A program made the position numbers and the translations under genes. The notes under the pieces are model-generated. The model did no database searches and was not told the origin of the DNA. It saw only the letters and a list, made by a program, of their open reading frames with translations. From the NCBI GenBank assembly GCA_964401385.1, contig CAYNYF010000045.1:1-35446 (forward strand): DNA of 35,446 bases, in the 5' to 3' direction. This stretch comes from CAYNYF01 sp964401385. Its GTDB lineage: Bacteria; Planctomycetota; Phycisphaerae; SM23-33. This document shows, piece by piece, positions 16,606 through 23,825 of the stretch (its first letter is position 1; each line of letters starts with the position of its first letter).

Positions 16606-16665
16606 GCGCGTCCACCTTTCCTTACCGGCCGGCGTCGCTGGCGGCCGGTACTCGTCGTTATGCGT

Positions 16666-18084
16666 CTATTCTCTGGCCGCCAGGGAGCTGCAACCCGGGG
16701 CGTCCTCCATGTTTCGGGCCATGTCCGTCAGGAACTCCGGAATCGGCGCCCCCGCGTCGGCGATGGACGTGTCGTACAGCTTGCGCACGACGTCGCGGTG
16801 CTCGTCGGCCACGTTCTTCTCGAAGGGCTTGTCCTTCAGGTCCGACAGCAGCACGCCGGTGCCGTCGACCTTGCAGTTGAGCCACCATCGATCGTCGATG
16901 ACGGTGACGTTCGGGCCCCAGGCGACGGTCACGTGGTCGCGAATGGGCTTTCCGCCCTTGGTCGCCGGCTTGAAGAAAGCCTTCCCGTGCATTCCCTTGG
17001 GAACGTCCACTCCGGCGAAGGCCAGGATCTGGGCGGTCATGTCCGTGTGCTGGCAGAACAGGTCGCTGCGCTTGCCCGCGCCGATGCCCTGGGGATGGCG
17101 AATGAACAGCGGCACGTCGTAGACCTCCGGCGATGAAGGGTAGCCGCGCTTGCCGATGTATCCCCGGTCGCCGATGCTGTGTCCGTGGTCGGTGGTGACG
17201 ATCAGCACCGTGTTCTCCAGCATTCCCAGCACGCGCATCGTCTCATACAGGTGCCCGAACCACCGGTCGCACATGGTCACCAGCCCGCTGTAGTTGGCCT
17301 GGGTTCGGCGGAGAAGCTGCTCAGACATGGCGTCGGTGGTATACCCGCTGATGACCTGCTCCGGCCCGTCGCCGTCGTCGTACATGCGGCGGTAGTGCTC
17401 GGGAACGAACCACGGCTCGTGCGGGTCGAAGCTCTCGGCCACCAGGAAGAAGTTCTCGGCGTCGCGGTTCTGCGCCAGCCAGTCGGCCGCCCCCATCAGC
17501 ACGCGGGCGTTGAAGTAGTCCTCCTCGCGCGTCCGGTCGTACATGTTCCGCAGCGTCTTGCTGACGAAGTCCCGCCGCCGGGGGTTTTCCAGCTCCTGCG
17601 GCAGGTACCGGCGGATGAGTTCCTCCGAGGGCAGCGGGCCGCTGCGAGAAGGGTCGATCTCCTGCCCGCGCAAGAACGTCCACTGATCGAAGCCGCGCCA
17701 GTAGTTCTTGGACGGCTTGAACATGTGGTAGACGTCGGCGATCAGCCCGGTGCGATAGCCGGCCTCGCGCAGGATCTCGGCCAGCGTGTCCTGGTCCTCG
17801 GGGATGGGCCCCCAGCCGGGGGCGCCCACGAAATCGCCCTTGAGGCGGAAGTCGCCCTTGTCGAAGGGGTAGACGCGCCGGCCGGTGTACAGGGCCCGGC
17901 GGGTCGGCAGCGTGGGCAGCGACTCGGGGTAGGCCCGGGTCATCATCAGCGACTCGGCCGCCAGCGCGTCCAGGTGCGGGGTCTTGACCTGCCAGTCCCA
18001 GGCAGGGCTGCCCGGCCGGCCGGGGTTGTAGCAGCCGATGCAATCTTTCCGGAGAGAATCAAAAACAACCAGCACTACGTTCAT
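16666..18084 (-). CDS. Sulfatase-superfamily hydrolase with Thr at the nucleophile position
   Basis: A 472-residue alkaline-phosphatase-superfamily enzyme. MNVVLVVFDSLRKD gives the first metal Asp9, and VTTDHGHSIGDRG the second metal site. The active-site motif C/S-x-P-S/T-R reads T58-L-P-T-R62, followed by the usual ALYTGR. Neither Cys nor Ser is present at position 58, so formylglycine cannot form; Thr is the nucleophile in NPP-type phosphodiesterases. No signal peptide is visible, unlike many planctomycete sulfatases. AAAGGA lies 8 bases before the ATG at 18084. It starts 37 bases after fumC. Arylsulfatase annotation would be doubtful; a phosphodiester or phosphonate ester substrate is possible. 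Confidence 0.82.
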   Translation of the reverse strand: MNVVLVVFDSLRKDCIGCYNPGRPGSPAWDWQVKTPHLDALAAESLMMTRAYPESLPTLPTRRALYTGRRVYPFDKGDFRLKGDFVGAPGWGPIPEDQDTLAEILREAGYRTGLIADVYHMFKPSKNYWRGFDQWTFLRGQEIDPSRSGPLPSEELIRRYLPQELENPRRRDFVSKTLRNMYDRTREEDYFNARVLMGAADWLAQNRDAENFFLVAESFDPHEPWFVPEHYRRMYDDGDGPEQVISGYTTDAMSEQLLRRTQANYSGLVTMCDRWFGHLYETMRVLGMLENTVLIVTTDHGHSIGDRGYIGKRGYPSSPEVYDVPLFIRHPQGIGAGKRSDLFCQHTDMTAQILAFAGVDVPKGMHGKAFFKPATKGGKPIRDHVTVAWGPNVTVIDDRWWLNCKVDGTGVLLSDLKDKPFEKNVADEHRDVVRKLYDTSIADAGAPIPEFLTDMARNMEDAPGCSSLAARE

Positions 18085-18121
18085 TACTTTTTCCTTTCGA
18101 GACTTCGCCACGAATCTTCGA

Positions 18122-19519
18122 CTACGGGCCCGCCTGACGGCCAAGGTCCAAAGCCGCGTCCAGTTGCCTCTCGCTCATGACTCCGCGCTCCAGGGCCACC
18201 TGGCGAACGGTCTTGCCGGTTTCGTACGCCTCCTTGGCGAGGGCGTCCGCGGCATCGTAGCCGATCCGCGGCGCCAGGGCCGTGACGAGCATCAGGGATC
18301 TTTCCACCAGCTCGGCGCAGCGTTTTTCGTCCGCAGTCAGGTCGCGGATGCACTTTTCCTCCAGCGCCTTGGCCGCCCCGGCCAGCAGCGAGACGCTTCT
18401 CAGCAGATTGTGCGCGACCATCGGCCAGGCCAGGTGCATCTCCAGGATGCTGCCGACGCCGCCGGCGGCCGCGGCCGCGACCGCCGCGTCGTTGCCGACC
18501 ACCTGGCAGGCCACCTGAATGACCGCCTCGCAGATGACGGGGTTGACCTTTCCCGGCATGATACTGCTTCCGGGCTGGACGGTCGGCAGGATCAGCTCGC
18601 CCAGTCCGCAGCGCGGGCCCGAACCCAGCCAGCGAATGTCGTTGGCGATCTTGGAAAGGGCCACGGCCGCCGCCCGCAGCGCCGCCGAGGCCTGAAGGGC
18701 CGGTATGGGCACCGTGTGGGCGGCGAAGTGGTTGGCCGCCTCCCGGAACGGAAGCTGCGTCCTGCCGGCGAGGTTCTGGCAGACCTCGGCCGCGAAGCCC
18801 GCCGGGGCGTTCAGCCCGGTGCCCACGGCCGTGCCGCCGATCGCCAGCTCGCAAAGCCCGTCGACCGCTCCCTCCAGCGCCGCAACGGCCTGCCCCGCGG
18901 CCGCGGCGTAGCCGGAGAATTCCTGCCCCAGGCGGATGGGCACGGCGTCCTGGAGGTGCGTCCGGGCAACCTTGACGATCCGATCGAACTGGTCGGCCTT
19001 GTCCGTCAACGCCGACGCCAGCGACTTCAGCGCCGGGGTCAGCTCGCCCTGAATCGCCGTCGCCGCGGCAACGTGCGTCGCCGAGGGGATCACGTCGTTG
19101 GACGACTGGCCCATGTTGACGTGATCGTTGGGGTGAACGGGGCTCTTGGAGCCGACCTCGCCGCCGAGAATCTGGATCGCCCGGTTGGCGATGACCTCGT
19201 TGGCGTTCATGTTGGAGGACGTGCCCGAGCCGGTCTGGAAGACGTCGACGACGAAGTGCTCTTCGAGCTTGCCGTCGGCGACCTCCTCGGCGGCGGCGAC
19301 GATGGCGTCGGCGGCTTTCTCATCCAGCCGGCCGGCCTTGGCGTGCGCGGCCGCCGCGGCGGACTTGATCATGCCCATCGCCGCGATGAACCGCCGCGGC
19401 ATGCGCAGCCCGCTGATGCGAAAGTTCTCCACCGCCCGCGCGGTCTGCGCCCCGTACAGCGCCCCGGCGGGCACCGTCACCTCGCCCAGCGAATCGCTCT
19501 CTTTGCGGCCGCGGGTCAT
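18122..19519 (-). CDS. fumC: Class II fumarate hydratase
   Basis: A 465-residue fumarase, hydrating fumarate to malate in the TCA cycle. The signature GSSIMPGKVNP (317-327) contains the catalytic Ser and Lys324. GSGTSSNMNANEVI (98-111), NDHVNMGQSSNDVIPS (131-146) and THLQDAVPIRLGQEFSGY with His188 are the substrate-binding blocks. The run of SGTSSNMN and the length distinguish it from aspartase and argininosuccinate lyase, although aspartase is close; GSGTSxNMNxNEV fits both, so FumC is the better but not exclusive choice. Its ATG overlaps the stop of the thioredoxin/TPR gene by 4 bases. Confidence 0.92.
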   Translation of the reverse strand: MTRGRKESDSLGEVTVPAGALYGAQTARAVENFRISGLRMPRRFIAAMGMIKSAAAAAHAKAGRLDEKAADAIVAAAEEVADGKLEEHFVVDVFQTGSGTSSNMNANEVIANRAIQILGGEVGSKSPVHPNDHVNMGQSSNDVIPSATHVAAATAIQGELTPALKSLASALTDKADQFDRIVKVARTHLQDAVPIRLGQEFSGYAAAAGQAVAALEGAVDGLCELAIGGTAVGTGLNAPAGFAAEVCQNLAGRTQLPFREAANHFAAHTVPIPALQASAALRAAAVALSKIANDIRWLGSGPRCGLGELILPTVQPGSSIMPGKVNPVICEAVIQVACQVVGNDAAVAAAAAGGVGSILEMHLAWPMVAHNLLRSVSLLAGAAKALEEKCIRDLTADEKRCAELVERSLMLVTALAPRIGYDAADALAKEAYETGKTVRQVALERGVMSERQLDAALDLGRQAGP

Positions 19520-20568
19520 TTCCGCCTCATCTTCTCCAGCGACTGAAGCAGCTTTCGCGCCCTCACCACCCCGGCATCGTCGCCGTACTTGCCGAGGTAT
19601 TGCTTGAGCGTGTTGACCGCCTCGGCCCGGTCGTCCAGGCCGGTCATCTCCACCAGCGCCTTGTAGTAATAGGCCGAGCCGATGCCCGGACCGGCCGGGA
19701 AGTCCTTAATGTATTCCGCGCAATGCCGGTGTGCCCTCTTGTACTCGCTTGCCTGGAGGGCCAGCTCGATCATACCGATCAGGGCCTCGCCCGCGGTCGA
19801 GGGGTCCTTCGGGGCAAGCTCGCGAGCCTTCCGCAGGTGCCTCTCGGCCTTCTTCGGGTCGGCTGCGAGCAGGGCTTTGCCTTTGGCAAGGTGCAGATGC
19901 GCGAGGCCGACGCCCCGCGGCAGCCGCCCCGCCGGCAGCTTCATGAGCCGGTCGATCGCGGCGGCGGCCTGCCCGCGCGTGGAAAGCTTCAGGCGGGCTT
20001 GGACCGCCCGCCATTGGGCGGCGACGTCGAAAGGCTTGGCGGAGGCCGCCTTCCAATACGCCAGCGAGCACGAAAGCCGCTTGCGGAACTCCGCGCCCGG
20101 GATGATGGCGCCGGGAATGCTGTCCAGCAAGCCGCCGGTTGGCGAGAGCACCTGCGTCAGCGGCGTTTCTTTCGCGCCGGTCGCCCGGAATCGTTTCTTG
20201 CCGTCGCCGGCCGTGGCGTCCAGGCGGACGGCCGCGAACCGCGCCAGGAACCGCCGCGTCTGGATGTCCTGGAGGCTGCGCTGCTGAAGTGCCTCCCAGG
20301 CCGGTGCGTCGGGGTCGAAGTACACCGCCAGCAGCGGCACCTTTCGGCTTCGGGCCTCCCGGGCGGCGCCGTCGTATTGCCTGTGCCACTCGACCAGCCG
20401 TTCAGCCGGCGCCGTCGCGGTGGCCGGGCCCGTCGCCGGCGCCGTCGAAGTCGCCGTCCCGCCGGCAGGCCGCGAGGCCGCCAGCCATCCCGACGCGAGC
20501 ATCACCGCCGCGGCGGACGCCCGGAATTTTACCGCTCGCCCCACACGCCATTCCTGCTTAGGCCTCAT
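19516..20568 (-). CDS. Exported thioredoxin-fold plus TPR protein
   Basis: A 350-residue protein with a probable signal peptide (basic MRPKQEWRVGRAVKF, then SAAAVMLASGWLAAS) and a Thr/Ala/Pro linker. Residues about 60-150 resemble a thioredoxin fold (PLLAVYFDPDAPAWEALQQ, FLARFAAVRLDAT, TPLTQVLSPTG), but the redox CxxC is absent (DPDAPAW at its place), so it should be inactive in disulfide chemistry. The C-terminal half has TPR-like helices (HLHLAKGKALLAADPKKAERHLRKARELAPKD). The ATG at 20568 is only 9 bases from a TATAAT box, so the mRNA may be leaderless. It is translationally coupled to fumC. Function unknown. Confidence 0.65.
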   Translation of the reverse strand: MRPKQEWRVGRAVKFRASAAAVMLASGWLAASRPAGGTATSTAPATGPATATAPAERLVEWHRQYDGAAREARSRKVPLLAVYFDPDAPAWEALQQRSLQDIQTRRFLARFAAVRLDATAGDGKKRFRATGAKETPLTQVLSPTGGLLDSIPGAIIPGAEFRKRLSCSLAYWKAASAKPFDVAAQWRAVQARLKLSTRGQAAAAIDRLMKLPAGRLPRGVGLAHLHLAKGKALLAADPKKAERHLRKARELAPKDPSTAGEALIGMIELALQASEYKRAHRHCAEYIKDFPAGPGIGSAYYYKALVEMTGLDDRAEAVNTLKQYLGKYGDDAGVVRARKLLQSLEKMRRK

Positions 20569-20577
20569 GGCCCGCAC

Positions 20578-20583
20578 ATTATA
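20578..20583 (-). promoter_or_regulatory. -10 box of the thioredoxin/TPR-fumC operon, leaderless geometry
   Basis: A perfect TATAAT on the minus strand ends 9 bases before the ATG at 20568, placing the transcription start at or within about two bases of the start codon. No good -35 is visible at the standard distance, and no Shine-Dalgarno site fits. Confidence 0.5.
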
Positions 20584-20643
20584 ACCAACTCCACCGGGCA
20601 AACGCGCCCCCCAGGTTGGAAAGCTCGCCCGCCGGCGGGCTGG

Positions 20644-20673
20644 TTGACGCTGTCGTTCACGCGGACGTATACT
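20644..20673 (+). promoter_or_regulatory. Promoter of the HEAT-like-ispG pair, leaderless geometry
   Basis: TTGACG (20644-20649) and TATACT (20668-20673) are 18 bases apart. Only 8 bases separate the -10 from the ATG at 20682, so the transcript should begin at or next to the start codon. Confidence 0.5.
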
Positions 20674-20681
20674 GCCGAGGC

Positions 20682-22616
20682 ATGAGGGCGGTTCTGAAGT
20701 ACCTCCGGCTGCACCCCTGGCAGCGCCGGGTGATGACACTGTCGCTGGCGGCCGTGCTGGGCGTGACGGCGACCTGGCTTCTCTGGCCAGGCTGGCGAGA
20801 CCGGCAAATCCTCAAGTCGCTCAGGGTAAAGGACCCCGCCCGGCGCCGGCCCGGAGTGGCGCGGGCGGTGGAAGTGGCCAAGCGCCGGCCGGAGCTGATC
20901 GAACTCCTGGAGCGCCGGCTCGGATCGGCCGGAGATGAGCAGTTCGAAGGCATCGCCCGGGTCCTGGAGGAACTGAAACGGTTTCACACGCCCCAGCGGG
21001 ACGGCGAGGTCATCGACAGGCTGCGGGCGGTTCGATTCAACGAGGCGCCCGGCCCGGCCGGCCTGGGAGAACGGCTGGGCGAGCTGACGGGGCTGACCCT
21101 CGACGGCAGGGACAACGCTCACGTCCGCGGGGTGCTGGAGCTGGCGCCCGGCGATGCGGAAGCGGAGGTTCGCGCCGCCTCGGCCGTGCTGGCGGCGAGG
21201 CTCGGCAACGATCGGGCGCTCGGCAGGCTGCTGGCCGACGCCGCCCCGCGGGTGCGCGCGGCCGCGGCCATGGACGCCGGCCTGGCCGGCAGGATCGAAT
21301 GCATCGAAAAGATCGCCGGCATTTTTGAATCCGCGGAGGGCGACGACGAGATCGCGGCCGCCGCCTACGCCCTGGCGCGGCTGGCGCCGCGGCGTTACGG
21401 CAAGCCAATCGCCGCCCGGGCCGTCAAGGCCTGGGAGGCGGGCGAGGAGGTCCTGCTGGAGCGGCTGCTCTACGTCGCCACGCTGCTGAAGCAGGACGTC
21501 GCGGGACCGGCAATCGTGACGATCCTCAACGGCGCCGCCCGGAAGGGCGAGGACCCGCCGGCAATGGCGCTCGTGGCCGCCGGGCGGCTGAAGCTCGCGG
21601 CGGCCAGGGCATCCGTCGAGCGGGTGCTGGCGGGGGTTCTCGCCCGGAAACGAGACGAGCTGACCGTCGGCGACGCGCAGATGCTGGCGGCGGCCGCCAG
21701 CGCGGCAAGGCGACTGGGCCTGTCGGACGGCGCCTCTCTCAAGGTCATCCGGGAACTGTGGTATCCCACGACGGAGCAGGCCATGATCCTCACCGTCGAG
21801 GCCCTCGCCGCCGGCGCGGAGCGCGACAGCGGCGACGGCGCGCCGCGGGAAGACATCGCTCAAGCCCTCCAGCAGGCAGCCGGTTACGAGCTTGCCGACC
21901 CGGACGACCCGCAGAGGAAGATCCGCACCCCGGTGGCCTCGGCCGCGGCCGCGGTGGCGCTATTCCGACTTGCACCCGACCGGGCCGAGGACGCCCTGCG
22001 AGCCGCCTGCGCGTCGGAGACCTGGCTTGCGGGCGATTACGTCGCGTGGAACGTCGCCCGCGCCGACGCCCGCCGGCAGGAGGCAAGCCGGATCGCCACC
22101 ACGTTCACCGGCCCGGGGGTATACGACGACGGCGTCAGGACGGCCGGGGCGATCCTGCTGGCGCTGCTGGCCCGCGGAACCGACCGGGCGGACGAGGCGG
22201 CGGCCGCCGTTGAACGAAAGCTCGCCGGCGGGCCCCTGGGGGCAAGACCCGACGCGTTCGCGGCCGGCTCCTACAAATGCGCCTTGCTCATGCTCGGCCG
22301 CGGCGAATTCGCCGGGGAAGTCGCCTCCCTGGCGCGGTCAGGATTCTTTCCCAAGCGCAGGGCCCTGGCGGCGTTGATGCTGGCGGGCGAGGCGGCGGGC
22401 CTGGACGTCGTCCTGGCGGCCGCGCGGTTCGACCCGGAGACAATGGACTCGTTCCTGACCGGGCGGCTGATGGCGCGGGTATACGCGGCCGTCGCGGCCG
22501 AGCTGCCCGCTTTCGACGTCGCCGCCCCGCCCCGCGCCCGCCATTGGCAGTGCCGCCTGCTCCGCGATTTCTACCTTATCCATCGCGTCTCGATCCTTGA
22601 TAGAATGCGCTTGTGA
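20682..22616 (+). CDS. Membrane-anchored HEAT-like helical repeat protein
   Basis: A 644-residue, alanine- and arginine-rich protein. Residues about 17-36 (VMTLSLAAVLGVTATWLLW) are a single membrane anchor. The rest is almost wholly helical with irregular repeats such as AEVRAASAVLAARLGN and DDEIAAAAYALARLAPRR, typical of HEAT/Armadillo scaffolds. No catalytic motif was found. The ATG at 20682 is chosen because the promoter lies immediately before it. Its stop overlaps the ispG GTG start by 4 bases (GTGA), so translation is coupled. Its partner is unknown; the fixed position before ispG may only reflect packing. Confidence 0.65.
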   Translation: MRAVLKYLRLHPWQRRVMTLSLAAVLGVTATWLLWPGWRDRQILKSLRVKDPARRRPGVARAVEVAKRRPELIELLERRLGSAGDEQFEGIARVLEELKRFHTPQRDGEVIDRLRAVRFNEAPGPAGLGERLGELTGLTLDGRDNAHVRGVLELAPGDAEAEVRAASAVLAARLGNDRALGRLLADAAPRVRAAAAMDAGLAGRIECIEKIAGIFESAEGDDEIAAAAYALARLAPRRYGKPIAARAVKAWEAGEEVLLERLLYVATLLKQDVAGPAIVTILNGAARKGEDPPAMALVAAGRLKLAAARASVERVLAGVLARKRDELTVGDAQMLAAAASAARRLGLSDGASLKVIRELWYPTTEQAMILTVEALAAGAERDSGDGAPREDIAQALQQAAGYELADPDDPQRKIRTPVASAAAAVALFRLAPDRAEDALRAACASETWLAGDYVAWNVARADARRQEASRIATTFTGPGVYDDGVRTAGAILLALLARGTDRADEAAAAVERKLAGGPLGARPDAFAAGSYKCALLMLGRGEFAGEVASLARSGFFPKRRALAALMLAGEAAGLDVVLAAARFDPETMDSFLTGRLMARVYAAVAAELPAFDVAAPPRARHWQCRLLRDFYLIHRVSILDRMRL

Positions 22617-23707
22617 GCCGCGGCGAGATCCAACGCAGAACCACCCGGCAGGTCAAGGTCGGCGGCGTCGCCATCGGGGCCGGGGCGCCGGTGACGATCC
22701 AGTCGATGACGAACACCCCCACCTCCGACGCCAAGGCCACGCTGGCGCAGATTCGCGCCCTCGCCCGGGCCGGCTGCGACATCGTCCGCGTGGCGACGCC
22801 GACCGCGGCCGACACCGCCGCCCTGGGCGAAATCCTGGCCGGCTCGCCCGTGCCGGTCGTCGCCGACGTGCACTTTCACTTTCGCCGGGCGCTGGAGGCC
22901 GTCGCCGCCGGGGTCCACAAGATCCGGCTCAATCCCGGCAACATCACGGACCGAAAGGCCGTCCGCGCGGTCATCGACGCCTGCAAGGCCGCCGGCATTC
23001 CCATCCGAGTCGGCGTCAACGAAGGCTCCGTCCGCGGGGCGACGCGCTCCAGGCAGCCCGAGCAGGCTCACAAGCCGCTGGCCGAGCTAATGATCGAGAC
23101 CCTCGCCAGCTACCTGGAGGTCTTCGAGGAGGCCGGCTTCGGCGAGCTGGTGCTTTCGGCCAAGAGCCACGACGCTCTCACGTGCGTGCAGGTCAACCGC
23201 GCCCTGGCAGAGAGCTACGACTACCCGCTGCACCTGGGGCTGACCCACGCGGGCACCGTCGAAACGGGCGTGATCCGCTCGACGGCGGCGTTGGCGGCGC
23301 TGCTGGTCGAGGGCATCGGCGACACCGTTCGCATCAGCCTCGCCGGCGACCCGCTGGCGGAGGTGGCGGCGGCCAAGGAGCTGCTGGCCTCGCTGCGACT
23401 GCGCCCGCGCGAAGGGGTGGAGATCATCGCCTGCCCCACCTGCGGGCGGACGACCGCCGACGTCAGCGGACTGGCCGAAAAGCTCCGCTCGGCCCTGGCG
23501 GACGTCCGCCGGCACGTGAGCGTGGCCGTGATGGGGTGCGAGGTCAACGGGCCCGGCGAGGCCCGGACCGCCGACGTGGCCGTCTGCTGCGGGAAGGGGC
23601 GGGCCGCCATCTACCGCGCCGGCAAACACACCCGCACCGTCCCCGACGACGGCATCGTCGAGGCCATGCTGGAGGAAGTCGGGCGGCTGTTGGGGGAGAG
23701 GGACTGA
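22613..23707 (+). CDS. ispG: 4-hydroxy-3-methylbut-2-enyl diphosphate synthase
   Basis: A 364-residue IspG/GcpE, the penultimate enzyme of the non-mevalonate isoprenoid pathway, which reduces MEcPP to HMBPP with a 4Fe-4S cluster. The N-terminal TIM barrel shows PVTIQSMTNTPT, then HFHFRRAL, and KIRLNPGNI. Cluster ligands are Cys274 and Cys277 (ACPTCGRT), Cys309 (MGCEVNGPGEA) and Glu316. This is the two-domain bacterial form, not the longer three-domain plant type. GTG start overlaps the HEAT-like gene. The stop codon forms the first bases of an octamer repeat array. Confidence 0.96.
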   Translation: MSRGEIQRRTTRQVKVGGVAIGAGAPVTIQSMTNTPTSDAKATLAQIRALARAGCDIVRVATPTAADTAALGEILAGSPVPVVADVHFHFRRALEAVAAGVHKIRLNPGNITDRKAVRAVIDACKAAGIPIRVGVNEGSVRGATRSRQPEQAHKPLAELMIETLASYLEVFEEAGFGELVLSAKSHDALTCVQVNRALAESYDYPLHLGLTHAGTVETGVIRSTAALAALLVEGIGDTVRISLAGDPLAEVAAAKELLASLRLRPREGVEIIACPTCGRTTADVSGLAEKLRSALADVRRHVSVAVMGCEVNGPGEARTADVAVCCGKGRAAIYRAGKHTRTVPDDGIVEAMLEEVGRLLGERD

Positions 23708-23821
23708 TCAGGTGAGCAGGTGATCAGTTGAACAGTTGATCGGTCAATCAGACCGCCAGTTGGCTGATTCGCCGATTTACTGATTTACTGATTTACTGAT
23801 TCACTGATTTACTGATTCACC
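23705..23821. repeat. Two adjoining octamer tandem arrays filling a convergent gap
   Basis: The first array (23705-23752) is six degenerate copies of TGATCAGK: TGATCAGG, TGAGCAGG, TGATCAGT, TGAACAGT, TGATCGGT, CAATCAGA. After 12 bases the second (23765-23820) has seven units of TGATTYAC: TGATTCGC, CGATTTAC, TGATTTAC, TGATTTAC, TGATTCAC, TGATTTAC, TGATTCAC. Both share the TGAT core and the 8-base period. It starts in the ispG stop and ends 5 bases before the GspK-like stop, so no other sequence separates the two genes. Confidence 0.8.
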
Positions 23822-23825
23822 GCCC

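Noticed and set aside
23705..23821. CRISPR array
   Set aside because: Units are only 8 bases, contiguous and without spacers, and no cas gene is nearby.
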